Origin: Aquatica leii
Taxonomy: Eukaryota > Arthropoda > Insecta > Coleoptera > Lampyridae
Length of the DNA stretch: 64,000 nt
Assembly (NCBI GenBank): GCA_035610365.1
Contig: CM069433.1
Span: 194,254,760 to 194,318,759 of the forward strand
Direction of reading: 5' to 3'
Below the pieces are notes generated by a model that was given only the letters and a program-made list of their open reading frames with translations, did not search any database and had not been told where the DNA came from. This document shows positions 22,600 through 34,760 of the stretch, one piece after another; position 1 is the first letter of the stretch, and every line of letters begins with the position of its first letter. The translations under genes and the position numbers were made by a program.

Positions 22600-23956
22600 A
22601 TGTCTCTTATCTATGCCTTACTTTCTGAAGAAATTAGTTATGAAATTTCTATCAGAGGACAAACTCCTTTGTCTACTCAGGATCAACGTCGTAGACAGTT
22701 GCGTTCTATTCTGCATCGCGAATCTAGTGATGGATCTAAAGTTCTAGTGTCTACCTATGCTTTTGAGCAAGATGTCTCCGAAGTATCTAATTCTCTGAAA
22801 GATTTAACTTCGAAAATTTATAGTCTTTCTGATTTTTCTTCTGGAAGTCCTGAAGTTAAACGTTTGCAGTACCGTTTATCTCATGTTATCGACCGAATTT
22901 CTCGTATTATTGCCGAAAATGATGAAAGAAAAAAATGTTGTCTCTAAATTAAACGAATCTTTTGTTGATTTGGAAGGCGAATTTCTTTTACGTTTGGATA
23001 GTGTCTCTGACATTGAGTCACAATTACAGAATACCTCAATTAAAGAAACTACCGTATCTCATTCATATAGTATGCCTGTTTGTAAATGGAATGTGAAGTT
23101 TTCTGGTTCCTCAAGTAAAAGTAACTTGATCCAATTTTTAGAAAAAGTTCATGAACTACGTTTAGCTCGTAATATTTCTTTCCAAGAATTATTCGACTCT
23201 GCCGTTGATCTTTTTGAAGAACAAGCTCTTATCTGGTATCGTTCTGTTCGACATACCGTAAATAACTGGCACGATTTGGAAAAACTTTTGAAAGAAACTT
23301 TTCTTCCATTTTCGTATGACGACGACCTTTTATCTGAAATTAAGCAGCGTACTCAAGGAGAAAACGAGAGTGTTGCTATCTTTATTGCTATAATGCAAGG
23401 CATGTTTAATAGATTGTCTACACCTCCCTCAGTTGAAGATCAACTTCGTATAGTAAAAAGAAATCTTCATCCTTTCTTTATCTCACATTTGGTCTTACAG
23501 GATACTCCAACGTTTCCTATTCTCTTAGACATTTGTCGTAAGTTGGAAAATAGTCGCCAACAAATTAAAAAATATCATCCACCACCTTCAAAGAAAGTGA
23601 ATGTTCTCTTAGCTCCTGACTTTGCCTATCCTGATGATGTCACTATGACTGATTCAACTCCGGAATTATCTTTGTCTGTCGTTACCTGTTGGAATTGTCA
23701 AAATAATGGACATATCTATTCTAACTGTAAATTACCTAAGAAAATTTTCTGTTATGGGTGTGGAACTCCTAACATAGTTAAGTCAAAGTGTACTTCTTGT
23801 TCCTCGAAACGTAATGTGGTTTCTGAAATTCCTGCTGGTCAACCAACTGTTTCTCTTCCAAAAAACGAGTCTGGCGCACGAAGAGGTGCAGTGTGTCCCG
23901 AAAATCCAAGTCATCTCAACAAAAATATCTCCCGTACCATCCGAAAGAAAGAGTAA
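22600..23956 (+). CDS. Gypsy gag region
   Basis: Gag structural protein region of the young Gypsy element. The first part (from MSLIYALLSEE) is a helical N-terminus. The middle block, with the LFEEQALIWYRSVRH stretch, matches the common capsid domain of Ty3/Gypsy gag. Toward the end come cysteine clusters of zinc-knuckle type (CWNCQNNGHIYSNC and CYGCGTPNIVKSKC). The coding region overlaps the start of pol in another frame, as in many Gypsy elements that use frameshifting to make gag-pol. About one break is present in the region as a whole. Confidence 0.75.
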
Positions 23957-26900
23957 GGTCATCTAAAACTTACTTTTCTAAAAATGAATGGTCTGCTTGG
24001 TTAAAAACCATTTCTAAGTTTTATCGTAACTCTACCTCACAGTGTTTACCTGAATTATCTACTCTCTTTGTCTCTATGCCGAATGACAATCGTCCCTACA
24101 TTAAGTTTTTCTTGAATAATCAAGAACATATAGCTCTTTTAGACACAGGTGCAAATATCTCTGTTCTAGGTAAAGATGCTTTACATGTCGTCTCTTCTTT
24201 CTCTACAGTTTTTAACGATCCCTCTATTCTTATATCTACTGCCGATGGAAAACCTCAAACAGTATCTCATGTTGTTGAAATTCCTATTAGTATTAATAAT
24301 GTCACCAAGCATGTGAAATTTTATGTCGTGCCTACTATTTCTACTAGCTTTATTTTTGGAATGGATTTCTGTCATCTGTTTAATATATCTATGGATTTTC
24401 TTTCTTCTTCGTTCTCTATACCTAAAGAAGTTTCTGTTTGTAGTGTAAATAAAGTTAAAGGTCTCTCTGATCAAGTTCCTGAAAATATCAGTAAACTTGA
24501 AGATATTGTTAAGAAATTTGAGTCATTATGTCCTGATAACTTTTTACCTGAAACGCATTTATCTTCTCACTATATCGATACTGGTAATACTAGACCAATT
24601 AAGCAACGTCAATACCCTCTCTCTCCTGCCTTACAAACTCATCTTAATAGTGAAATAGATCGTCTTCTAGAACAAGGTGTTATCGAAAAATCTAATAGTC
24701 CTTGGAACTCGCCTGTTTTACTTGTAAAGAAAAAGGATGACTCTTATCGTATGTGCTTTGATGGTCGTAAGTTAAATGAAGTAACTGTTCGTGACTCCTA
24801 TCCGTTGCCTAGGATTGACTCTATCTTAAATAAACTTCGTGATAGTCAATTTCTTTCCTCAATTGATTTAAAGCAAGCTTTCTTTCAAATTCCTCTTGAT
24901 ATCGACTCTCGTTCTAAGACTGCGTTTACTGTTCATGGTAAAGGTCTTTTTCAATTCAAACGAATGCCTTTTGGTTTGTGTAATAGTGCTCAGTCAATGC
25001 AAAGACTTATGGATGCAGTACTTGGTCCAGAACTTGACCCCTATGTTTTCGTTTATCTTGATGATATAATTATCGCCACTCCTACCTTTGAGAAACATTT
25101 AGAGGTTCTTAATTTGGTTTTCTTAAAGCTTAAAGAAGCTAATTTATCTGTAAATTTTGAAAAGTGTAAATTTATGCGTGATTCTCTTGTTTTTCTTGGT
25201 TTTGTAGTTGATAAAGATGGTTTGCGTACCGATCCTAAAAAGGTTCAGTCTATTTTAGAAGCTCCCGTTCCTAAAAATACTACTGAAGTTCGTAGAGTAA
25301 TGGGTTTGTTACAGTATTATCGTCGTTTTATTAAAGATTTCTCTACTATCAGTGCCCCTATTAATGCTCTCTTGCATGGTAACCCTAAAGGACAATCTAT
25401 AGTTTGGACTTCTGAAGCCGACCAAGCTTTTTCTACTTTAAAGAAATTATTGACTTCTGCTCCTCTCTTATCTAGTCCCGATTTCTCTAAGCCTTTCTTC
25501 ATTCAAACTGATGCCTCTGACGTTGGTCTAGGTGCTGTGCTTTTTCAAGAAGCAGACGGTTTTGAACACCCCGTAGCTTATGCAAGTCGTACCTTAACTA
25601 AAGCTGAGAGAAAATATACCGTTACCGAAAAAGAGTGTCTTGGTGTGTTGTTTGGTTGCGAACATTTTCGAGGTTATGTTGAAGGTACAAAGTTTACTGT
25701 CTTTACCGATCATTCTTCCTTGCTCTGGTTGACTAAACTCAAAGATCCTGCAAATCGCTTAGCTCGTTGGTGTCTTCGCTTGTCTCAATTTAACTTTTCT
25801 ATTAAACATCGTAAAGGTTCTGTGAATGTTCCTGCTGACTATCTCTCTCGTTCCGTTAATCTTCTTCAAAATTTTGAATTAATTCCTGATGACTGGTATA
25901 AAAGTATGTTATCTAAAGTTGTATCTAATCCCGCTGATTATCCTGATTTTACCGTAAAGGATGGTATTTTATATAAACATTTGCGTCGCAAACATAACGT
26001 AGTTTCTAACCTATCTGATTGGAAAATTGTCGTACCTACTGAAAACAGTAATAAAATCATTTCTGAATTCCATGATGAAGTTACTTCTGGTCATTTCGGA
26101 GTTTTCAAAACTGTCTCTCGTATTACCGAATTTTATTATTGGCCAAAATTATTATCTTCTGTTAAGAAATATGTCTCTAATTGTTTAGTTTGTGGTTCTC
26201 AAAAAGCTCCTAATGTTGCTCGTGCTGGATTGATGGGCAAATACAAAAACATTAACTTTCCGTTTCAGATGATTTCTATTGACTTTATGGGTCCCTTTCC
26301 TCGTTCTAAGAAAGGAAATACTCAATTACTAGTAATTACCGACTGGTTTACGAAATTTGTTATGGTGAAACCCTTATCTAACGCCACTACCGTATCTGTT
26401 GTTAAATATCTTGAAGAAAATGTCTTCACTATCTTTGGCGTACCTCAAATTATTTTGTGTGACAATGCACAAGTTTTTAAGGCTAAACAATTTACCGACT
26501 TTATCTCTAATCATAAAGTTAATATCTGGTATAGTGCTCGCCACTTATCTCAAGTAAACCCTACCGAACGAACAAATCGAACTGTTCTAACTACTATCTC
26601 TTCCTTTATTAAAGAAAACCATCGTTGTTGGGACGAAAATGTTTTCAAGATTGCTCAAGCCATTAATTTATCTAGACATGAAGTGACTCAATTTTCTCCT
26701 TCGTTTCTAATGTTTGCTCGTACCGTACCTGTTGATGGATCTTTCTATGGTCCCGTATCTGAAAATCATGCTGATGATTTTATATCTAATATCGAGCGTA
26801 AACAATGGGAGGAAGATGTCTTATCTTTACCTGCACTGTATAAAGATGTGCGATCTCGTTTGAAAAAGGCTTATGAGCAAAGTAAACAACGATATGATTT

Positions 26901-27141
26901 GAGGAAACGTCCTGTCGTTTTCAAGGTTGACGATTTTGTCTGGAAAAGAAATTATGCTCTTTCAGACGCTACTAAAAGTTTTGCTGCTAAGCTAGCACCA
27001 AAATTTATTCTATGTAAAGTTGTTAAAGTTCACTCCCGTCTTGTTTATGAATTATCCGATATGTCTGGAAACAATTTAGGGAAGTGGCATATTAAAGATT
27101 TGAAAGCTTATAATGGCGAAGATCCTATAGGTGATAAGTAG
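23893..27141 (+). CDS. Gypsy pol: protease, RT, RNase H, integrase
   Basis: A long frame of about 1,080 residues in the standard Ty3 order. Protease carries IALLDTGANISVLG. Reverse transcriptase carries NSPVLLVKKKDDSYRMCFDG, MPFGLCNSAQSMQRLM and the catalytic YLDDII. RNase H begins FIQTDASDVGLGAVLF. Integrase has an HHCC zinc region (about residues 725-775), a catalytic core with SIDFMGPFPR, LCDNAQVFKA and NPTERTNRT, and a C-terminal domain ending WHIKDLKAY. All expected domains are present and uninterrupted. The clade within Gypsy is not settled. Confidence 0.9.
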   Translation: MSRKSKSSQQKYLPYHPKERVRSSKTYFSKNEWSAWLKTISKFYRNSTSQCLPELSTLFVSMPNDNRPYIKFFLNNQEHIALLDTGANISVLGKDALHVVSSFSTVFNDPSILISTADGKPQTVSHVVEIPISINNVTKHVKFYVVPTISTSFIFGMDFCHLFNISMDFLSSSFSIPKEVSVCSVNKVKGLSDQVPENISKLEDIVKKFESLCPDNFLPETHLSSHYIDTGNTRPIKQRQYPLSPALQTHLNSEIDRLLEQGVIEKSNSPWNSPVLLVKKKDDSYRMCFDGRKLNEVTVRDSYPLPRIDSILNKLRDSQFLSSIDLKQAFFQIPLDIDSRSKTAFTVHGKGLFQFKRMPFGLCNSAQSMQRLMDAVLGPELDPYVFVYLDDIIIATPTFEKHLEVLNLVFLKLKEANLSVNFEKCKFMRDSLVFLGFVVDKDGLRTDPKKVQSILEAPVPKNTTEVRRVMGLLQYYRRFIKDFSTISAPINALLHGNPKGQSIVWTSEADQAFSTLKKLLTSAPLLSSPDFSKPFFIQTDASDVGLGAVLFQEADGFEHPVAYASRTLTKAERKYTVTEKECLGVLFGCEHFRGYVEGTKFTVFTDHSSLLWLTKLKDPANRLARWCLRLSQFNFSIKHRKGSVNVPADYLSRSVNLLQNFELIPDDWYKSMLSKVVSNPADYPDFTVKDGILYKHLRRKHNVVSNLSDWKIVVPTENSNKIISEFHDEVTSGHFGVFKTVSRITEFYYWPKLLSSVKKYVSNCLVCGSQKAPNVARAGLMGKYKNINFPFQMISIDFMGPFPRSKKGNTQLLVITDWFTKFVMVKPLSNATTVSVVKYLEENVFTIFGVPQIILCDNAQVFKAKQFTDFISNHKVNIWYSARHLSQVNPTERTNRTVLTTISSFIKENHRCWDENVFKIAQAINLSRHEVTQFSPSFLMFARTVPVDGSFYGPVSENHADDFISNIERKQWEEDVLSLPALYKDVRSRLKKAYEQSKQRYDLRKRPVVFKVDDFVWKRNYALSDATKSFAAKLAPKFILCKVVKVHSRLVYELSDMSGNNLGKWHIKDLKAYNGEDPIGDK

Positions 27142-27597
27142 TGATTTTAACATTTCCATTTTCTTCTTCGTCTTGATCTTATTGTGCCTAGGTGTCGGTA
27201 GTTTTGTTGGGATAGTTGTTTGTGGGATAACGTTATTTGCCGATCTCGTGACGCAAAGACACGCCCTCTTGCATTTCCTTCAGAATTATTTAGCTGTCGA
27301 AGCCAAGTTTCAAGATCTCTCTCTTCTTTTCCCCTACTTTGATTTTTATAGTTTTAGGTTAGTGATAAGTTAGAGTAACCTGTAAATATACTATTCTAAG
27401 AATAGAGTTCCAGTTGCATCTTGCCTTGCCTTTGTCGATGCCTTGCCTTTGTCGATGCCTTGCCTTTTGTCGTTGCCTTTGCCTTATCGTTGTCGTTGCC
27501 TTTGTTGATATTTACGTTAGTATTAACGTAGATGCACCATGGTATTTAGTACTTCATTTGATAGTACCTATCATTTTTTTTTTGGTCGAACGGGGTG
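27131..27597 (+). other. Gypsy 3' region between pol and 3' LTR
   Basis: Short pyrimidine-rich region with a small frame of about 80 residues containing a hydrophobic segment (FFFVLILLCLGVGSFVGIVV). It might be the relic of a membrane-protein gene, or chance. A TGCCTTGCCTTTGTCG-type short repeat lies at about 27420-27500, and a G-rich purine tract follows just before the LTR. Confidence 0.4.
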
Positions 27598-27912
27598 TGT
27601 AACGTTTCCGTTACTGTTATTACTTGATTTTAAATTATCTGTATTAGTTTAACTAAATTTGCGTGTAAACCTTCCTTTACTTTTATTCTGTGGAATTCTT
27701 ACTTTTCAAGGGCGTTGTCAACCTTGAGATGCATTCGGTACTGAGTCTCTGAGGAGTACAGAAGTAGTACTTCATTTGTTGAAGTGATGTAGTTTCTTTA
27801 TCTTAACTAATATCTACAATATCTTTATTTAAAAAGTCTGTGTTAATAATACAGGTATGTCTTTTATTTCTATTTTGTTGAGTTTATCTAATTCCCAGTT
27901 TCTATTTGTTTT
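27598..27912 (+). repeat. 3' LTR of the young Gypsy element
   Basis: Near-identical to the 5' LTR. I see substitutions at one site each in the GAGTCT-TGAGG and CTACA-TATC contexts, plus a length difference in an A run. Confidence 0.85.
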
Positions 27913-28690
27913 AGACTTTTTTTTATATACCGATTTTACCTTTAACGAAATTATCATTATCTTAATAATTCGAATGGGTTTGGTATGTGCATAATACTTT
28001 AATTACCAACGATCCGAACCGATTTTCGTAAAGAAAATACGCTTCATCATCGTTTTTATGGGAAATTTACCAAGGTTATCCGTCGATTTTACCGTTGGAC
28101 GACACCAACTCTGCATTTCATTGGAAATTTGATCCGTATGTGTGAGTTGCCTTATCTCTACATTCCTTTTCGTTGATAAATGCCTTAGCAACAAGCTTGA
28201 GTTTTCTTTTTGTTAAATAACTTGCATCTTAGCGTAACTTATTGAATACTAAATGATAAAATTTCTCTAATTAAAATCAATATTACAATTGCCTAGTGCA
28301 ATTATTTAAAGTAACTTAAATAAAATTGTTTTCTTACTATATGTAAAGAAATACCGGTATTCTCTTAATTTTAAGTTGAATCATTTAAATGACAAAAGTT
28401 TCTATTTTTAGTTTTAAGTAACTTTACCGAATTTTATATTATTGTTTTTGTTTTGTTTTTGAATATAGGATTTTAAATATTTTGAGAGCGATTCAATGAA
28501 TTTTATGTTGTGTAACTTTTATTGCAGATTAAGACTTTTAATAGTTTAGTCTTAAAATGAAACTATTTGGCATCCCTGACATCAGAAGTTAATTGACCAA
28601 TTTTGACAATTTTTCTAATTGTTTGATTGATTTCTTATATTGTTTGTTAGCGCGCTCTTCTCTTACCTAAATTACCTGAGTTGCGGCCAC
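27913..28690. other. unassigned insert between Gypsy 3' LTR and Penelope remainder
   Basis: About 780 bp of AT-rich DNA that belongs neither to the Gypsy LTR nor to the Penelope element whose sequence resumes at 28691. I recognise no gene in it. It may be another inserted repeat. Confidence 0.45.
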
Positions 28691-29830
28691 AATGTTTATG
28701 GAGGACTTTGAAGAAAGAGCATTAGAAACCGCTACCCTCAAACCAAACTGCTGGCTACGTTTTGTGGACGATACATTTGTAATTTAGTCTCATAGAGCAC
28801 AAACACTACACAACTTTCTGGATCACATCAACCAGTTAGATTCCAACATCAAATTCACCATGGAAAAGGAAACAAACAGAAGCATTTGGTTTTTGGACGT
28901 ACTGGTCACTCAAAAGATGGACAACAGATTGGGGCATCAAGCATATAGAAAACCGACAGATACCTCAACGCCGAATCATCATCCAGCTCAGAAGTTTTCA
29001 GTTCTAAAAACTTTAGTACACAGGGTACTAGGTCACCTAACGAACGCCTTAATAAAAAACGGCTTCAGAAAACGAGACGTATATCGAGCAATTAACAAAC
29101 ACAGTAAGGAAAAACCAAAGAAGGCAGACCCCGTGGCAACTTCCTTCCTTCCTTACATAAAAGGCTGCACGGATAAAATAGCCAGGATACTTAGAGGGAA
29201 AAACATCAAAGTGATCTTCACTGCAACAAATAAAATAGCCGCCAATTTCTGAAAATCCAAGGAAACAAAAGCTCCACTCGAGGAACCAGGGGTCTACCAC
29301 ATTCCTTGTTCATGTGGGTTGGCTTACATAGGACCAACTAGATACAAAGAAACATAACACAAGATCTGCTGTTGCGGAACATTTCTTAGACACCGGTCAC
29401 ACAATAAAATTTGAAGAGGCAACAATGTTGGTTAAATTCCAAAACTTCTGGCTCAGATTATACAAGGAAGCCATTGAAATCCAGAAGTACGACAATTTCA
29501 ATAAGGATAATGGAATCGATCTAGCACCAATATGGAAAAACATGTTCCGGAAGACTAATAAATCGAAACCGTCACGAACCACTGACCCGAACGGCGTAAT
29601 ATAAAGGCTTGTCAGGATCGTATACTTTCAGTTTCAGTTTTTTCTGAAGAAGACAGCGACATGACTGTCGAAACGTCAAAAATTGTAAATTTTTCAAAGT
29701 TTGTAAGCTTTCTAAGTTTTATGAATTTCGTGAAAAGTGTAAATATAGAACGCGGTTCAAAACTCGAAAATATTCATTTGTTAAAAAATCATCGCCGCAA
29801 AAGCCTCAAAAATAATACTTTTAACTAACA
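28691..29830 (+). mobile_element. Penelope-like element, 3' half
   Basis: The RT resumes with MEDFEERALETATLKPN and the catalytic VDDTF. It continues through FLDVLVTQKMDNRLGHQAYR and FLPYIKGCTDKIARILRGKN to the GIY-YIG start (HIPCSCGLAYIGPT). Then come a hammerhead-like motif (29639-29682) and the LTR-like tail (about 29690-29830), which matches 20820-20932 inverted. It is the downstream half of the copy beginning at 20933, and has several breaks. Confidence 0.8.
29639..29682 (+). ncRNA. hammerhead ribozyme candidate, Penelope-type, second copy
   Basis: Same layout as the copy at 19518-19561: TTTTT, CTGAAGA, GACAG/CTGTC stem II, GAAA, CGTC, AAAAA. Stem I pairs as TTTTT/AAAAA here and as TATTT/AAATA in the other copy, so both sides changed while pairing was kept. 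Confidence 0.7.
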
Positions 29831-32555
29831 TTAATAAAATGCAACGGTAAACGGAGTAACACTTACATTAATTTATATATTACAATCACTCGAAAAATAA
29901 TGTCCACGGATAGCTTCTGTTTATCTACATTTTTCTTTTATCTGCATCCAGAATATTTTATTCTTTTTGATGAGCATTTTCAAGCACTTTGAGAACTCTT
30001 CAATATATGCATTTATAATTATACACTAAATTTGTGTCTTTTCCTTTTTTCTGTGCACCTTAATTTCAATTTAGTGCCAAAATCATATATCAAGAAATTT
30101 GTATTTTTGAAAAATTAAAACTTCAACTAATTTTACTCTCACGTTCTGTTTTACTACTAAACGTGGGAAAGATTTAGGTTATCTCTTCTACTTTCTGTTA
30201 TAAAGAGGCGGCATTTTACCATTTTGCCCGAGACGGCAAAACTGCTACCGCTTACCTTACCTGCTTATACAGAAATTTTTACAATTAGAATTTATGCGAT
30301 TTCATACCGAAAATTGCTGAAAATATGCATTTATAGAACTTGGCCAGAATATGCATATATGCACTTTATATGCATTTTGCATATTTCCCGACCGTTGTTA
30401 ATGATTACCAACAACAATGAAGCTTTGGATAATACCGTATGATACTGTAAAGCTACTAAAAATGATCTAAAAATCTTTTTACTTTTATTATATTTTAAAA
30501 CGTAAATATTTGCATTTATAAGAAAAATGTCGAAAATATGTCCTACAGATGCAAGTATGCAAATGAATATTTTTTTTATATTCAATGTTTGGGTATGAGT
30601 ATAAAGTTTTTAGTGGCCTTAAGATAACTATCAGGCTCATAAAAAAATAACTACAAAGTTTTGCCTTTGGAAATGTTAGCAAGCGTCTTACTACAGACTT
30701 GAGCATTTTTTAAGTAATCTGTAAGCTCAGTCCTTAAAGACTGGTGGCGGAATCGATTTTTTAATTCGCACGATTTGATTTTTAAAAACTTGATTTGTAA
30801 TTAATTTAGGGTAGAATTGCTAATTTTAGATTGAATTCGAAAGGTATTATTAGATGCTGGAGAACGGTGTATTTCGATATAGATGAAAAATGTGTACGTT
30901 TGTATCTTGATGTGTTTAAATCAGTAAAAAACTTTTATAGAAACCGTTTCACCCCTTTATAAACGCATAATTATTAAATTGTCTTCACTCGCCAATTAAT
31001 CAGTTTATTTGTAAAGGTTGTTATTCTACAAAAGGAGGAATAGTCGAAAACACAATTGTTTGATTTAATTAATTTGCCGTAGTCGAAAGGGGTCAGGTTT
31101 TATTAAGACATCTTAGAGTGTTTACTGTTGCACGAATTAATTTAAACGAAATTGATTGTCATGTTTTGTTGCTGTAAATAAAAGTATTTTTTGCAAGGGT
31201 AAATCTTCCATCTTTTTACTAAAAAAAAGAGATTCTATTTATTGACGAATGGAAATGAAATCGCTACGAATATTATTGCTAATTACTAATCCTGTATTAA
31301 TTTACTTTTTTACATAAATAAAATTTTAGGTTTATTTTTATTATGAAATTAAAAGTTTTCTTTATTAAGAACCTTTCATTTCTTGTTGTTTTCCTTCAAA
31401 AACAATTGTAGTGAAAACTTTGGCTTTTCGAAATAATTAAAATAACATTTTCTAAAATACGTCTGATGTTTTACAAGTTAATTTTACATCAAAATTAATA
31501 AGACGAAAACATTTTGTTGACTGGCACGTGGGTTTACTATATAACGAACCTTAATCGGCGCCGATTTAATGCAATAAATAAATCTTTGAACTACGTGAGG
31601 CGTAATTGAAACAAAATTGTTTTACTTAAATCGTCTCAGATAATCCGCTCAGTTAGTTAATCTTTGTTAGTTATAATCGTTTTTCACGTAATTAACTATA
31701 CTGGGTGACCTTTTGAATATATTAGTTAAATAAAACAAAAAAAAATGAACTTGTAATTCATATAAAGTACATATTGGCTCAACGATACACGTAGATAAAT
31801 AAGTGTACCTATTTAATAAACCATATGTTATATTACATCAAACATTGTATACAGACTTCCTTTCGATACTGCTCGATATATCGAAAGTTAACTAAATATT
31901 TTTTGTGTGGGTTTTATTTGACAAACACTTAATTTTACGTACAAATATACCGAATTTTAAATAGCGTTTTAAAATATGTAATGGGAAGCATTCTAAAATG
32001 AATTCATATTCGTACCTAAACCTAATTGTTTGCAAAATTTGACTTTTACTAGTTTTGTTCTATGATTATTATTATTTCTTACTATAGTTATGTTTCATAA
32101 ATATTCAACTCTTAAAGCTAAGGTTTGTTTGCTATTATTTTTGGTTCTTTGTACACAATCCCAAAGCGTGAGTCTTTGGATTCAGCAAAATCCGAACATT
32201 TGCATAGTGTGGTTAGTAGTATATAGAAATGTCTCTTTCTTTTTTCTAATCTTACATTAAGGGTTGTTTTTCACTTACTAATTTTGGCAGTTTAGTTTCT
32301 AGATTAAAGTTGCAAAACTAGAACCACGTAAAATAAAATCAGAAGTAAAACAGGGTGAAGCGAATATATAATATCTGTCTGTTGTTGTGCAAGACTTTAG
32401 CACACACATCGCGTTTCTGTCAGTCGTAATGAAGAAACAAGTAAATATGAAGAAAATATTAATCTTACGTCTGAATATGAGATCTGCAACAGGTATACCA
32501 ATTTCAAATAAAAAGTTGAGTTCATAAAGGTACGAAAAGTCTTCAAGAGTTTGAG
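29831..32555. other. long AT-rich intergenic DNA
   Basis: About 2.7 kb. Several ATATGCAT-type words cluster at about 30005-30550 and recur near 15.15 kb, which suggests a small repeat I cannot name. No gene recognised. Confidence 0.45.
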
Positions 32556-32559
32556 AGGG

Positions 32560-34760
32560 TTTGCCAACATTCATTGAACTAATGGAGGATGACTTCGTTG
32601 AAAAAGGAACTAGTGATTGGCAGAACATTGGTACGAGTGAAAAATACGGTACTGATAAGGACCCTGAATATCAGCTTGGATCCAATAATATTAAAAAAGA
32701 AGATCGTGGTAGGCCAATGTATCACAGTATCCTAGATTGCAAAATGCGTGGATTTTAAGGAAGGTACGTCGCCAAAGAAGTTTCCAGGACACTTATTAGA
32801 CATTCTCATTTCCAAGTACCCAAACCTCAGCCCTAACGAGCTGACTAAAGTTAAAGCACTATCAAAATCTGTTCAGGCTGGAAAGTGGTGTCAAAGAAAG
32901 ATTTCCTTTGGTAAAACGAGAAAAAGACAAAGAAATAATTGCGGATAAGGGGAGAGAAGGTATAATTAAACTTTCAAATAGTCCACGGGAGTCCCCAGTG
33001 GTACTAGTTAAGATAAAAGCTAGAAAAACGAGGTTTTGCGTAAAATACAGATAGCTTAAAGGTGTGACCAAAAGGGAAAATTATGTTTGACTGAGAATTC
33101 ACGATACTATAGACACTGTAGTCAAGATCCCAGTAGTTTTCTACGTCAAATTTGAAAAGTAGTTACTGTCAAGTAGCATTGGAAATTAAAGACCGTAAAA
33201 AAACAGCGTTTACGATTGGAACTAGTTTGTCCTTCGGTCTGTCTAACGCTTCTGCAACATTCAAGTATTTGATGAAAATCATCTTACAAGAACGGTTTTC
33301 GAAGACGTGTTTGGTTTATCTAGATCACGTAATTGTGGTTAGAAGATGATTTGAAAAACATTATTTGAACAAACTGAAGGAAATGTTCCAACAATTACGT
33401 GAGGCAAATCTAAAACTGAGTCTAAAGAAGTGACACGTATTTAAGAAAAAAGTACAATACTTTGACCACGTTGTATCTAGAGATGAAGTAAAGGCTGTTC
33501 CAGACAAAGTCTGAGCAGTGCAAGCATAGCCAAAACTAATTGACAAGCATTAAGTTTGCAGTTTTCTTGGGTTGTGCACTTATTATAGACGATTTTATTA
33601 TACTATAGAATAAAAACTGCAAAAACCCTTTTCATAATGTAAAACAAGCTCTAAGCACTTCTCCGAGAAGATGGAAAATTTGTTTTTGATACCGATGCAA
33701 GTAATCTGGCCATAGATGCAGTACTTTCACAAGTACAAGATGGACATGAAAAAATCATCGAATATTTGAGCAAAAAAATGGCTATTGCAGCTTTGTAATC
33801 CAAAAAGGCAAACGGTAAGATAGATCAAGACAATACAAGAATATGACTGTGACACAAAACACCGTACCGGAAGCAATCATCGGAACGCTGGTGTATTACC
33901 TCATGTCAGGCAGACTACAGTTATTGTTCGCAACTTGACAAAAAGATAGGATGTCTTTGAGGAACTGCTATGATTGATAACGAGTGGGAATCTGTGCAGT
34001 TGCGTCACGAACAAGAAAACGATCTCAGAATAAAATTACTCTTAAATTGAGAAGCAAACAACCGACGAACAACCTGGGAAAAAATGAGTATTTTGGACTC
34101 TTTGAGAGTGGAAGACTAGCTATCTTTAGAAAGTGGGAGATCACAGAAAACAGACTACAAGTAGTAGTGCCGAAGAGCCGATTGTCAGAGGTGTTGCAAC
34201 GTCTCCATAGTACATCAGGAGTTCACTTTGTCGTGAAGATGACATTAGGTAAAGGACGAGAAATATTTTATTGGGTGTATTGCAAAGAGGACGTCATGGA
34301 ATGGTGCCGTAAGTGCACAATCTGCGCATTAGGAAATGGTCCAACAAAAAAGCGCAAAGCACCAATAAAACAGTATAACATGGAAAGCCCGTTAGAGATA
34401 GTATCAATTGACATCGCAGGACCATTCCCAAAATCTAATCTAGGATACAAATACATCTTGGTAGCAATCGATTCCGTTGGGATTACATTTTGACTAAGGT
34501 CGCAACTTTGAGTATGCGCTATTTTAAGAAGTTTGCCGACTGTTGGAAATTAAGAAAACTAGGACGACGTTTTTCTATCATCAATCTGATGGCACGGTTG
34601 AACGGATAAATCGAACAATGGAAAAATATTTAGCCAAAGTAGTGTTCGAACACCAAAGAGGGAAGAGGCGAAGCAAGAACTCACCAATCATTTTGACAAG
34701 TCTCAGTTAGGCAACTCACATTTAGAACGGATTTGAGGTTGTTCAAATAACAGTAGTTTC
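32560..34760 (+). mobile_element. Gypsy (Ty3-like) fossil, RT to integrase
   Basis: In order on the plus strand: a linker region before RT; RT pieces (TIGTSLSFGLSNASATFKYL, then CLVYLDHVIVV, near 33.2-33.35 kb); RNase H (VFDTDASNLAIDAVLSQVQD, about 33.7 kb; YDCDTKHRTGSNHRN, about 33.86 kb); and integrase (EWCRKCTICALGNGP and IVSIDIAGPFPKSNLGYKYI, 34.27-34.48 kb, with a DGTVERINRTM block after it). The parts match the family of the fossil at 16.9-19.26 kb. Broken, with many breaks (of order ten), old. Confidence 0.75.

Larger units (their letters stand above)
22230..27912 (+). mobile_element. Gypsy (Ty3-like) LTR retrotransposon, young, nearly whole
   Basis: About 5.7 kb with two LTRs of about 315 bp that differ at only a couple of bases plus an A-run length, so the insertion is recent on the scale of this window. 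Internal order is gag, then pol with protease, reverse transcriptase, RNase H and integrase, as in Ty3/Gypsy. A G-rich purine tract lies just before the 3' LTR. It looks nearly whole, with about one break, in gag. It split a Penelope-like element. I could not identify a target-site duplication, because the DNA between 27913 and 28690 is of unknown origin. Confidence 0.9.
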
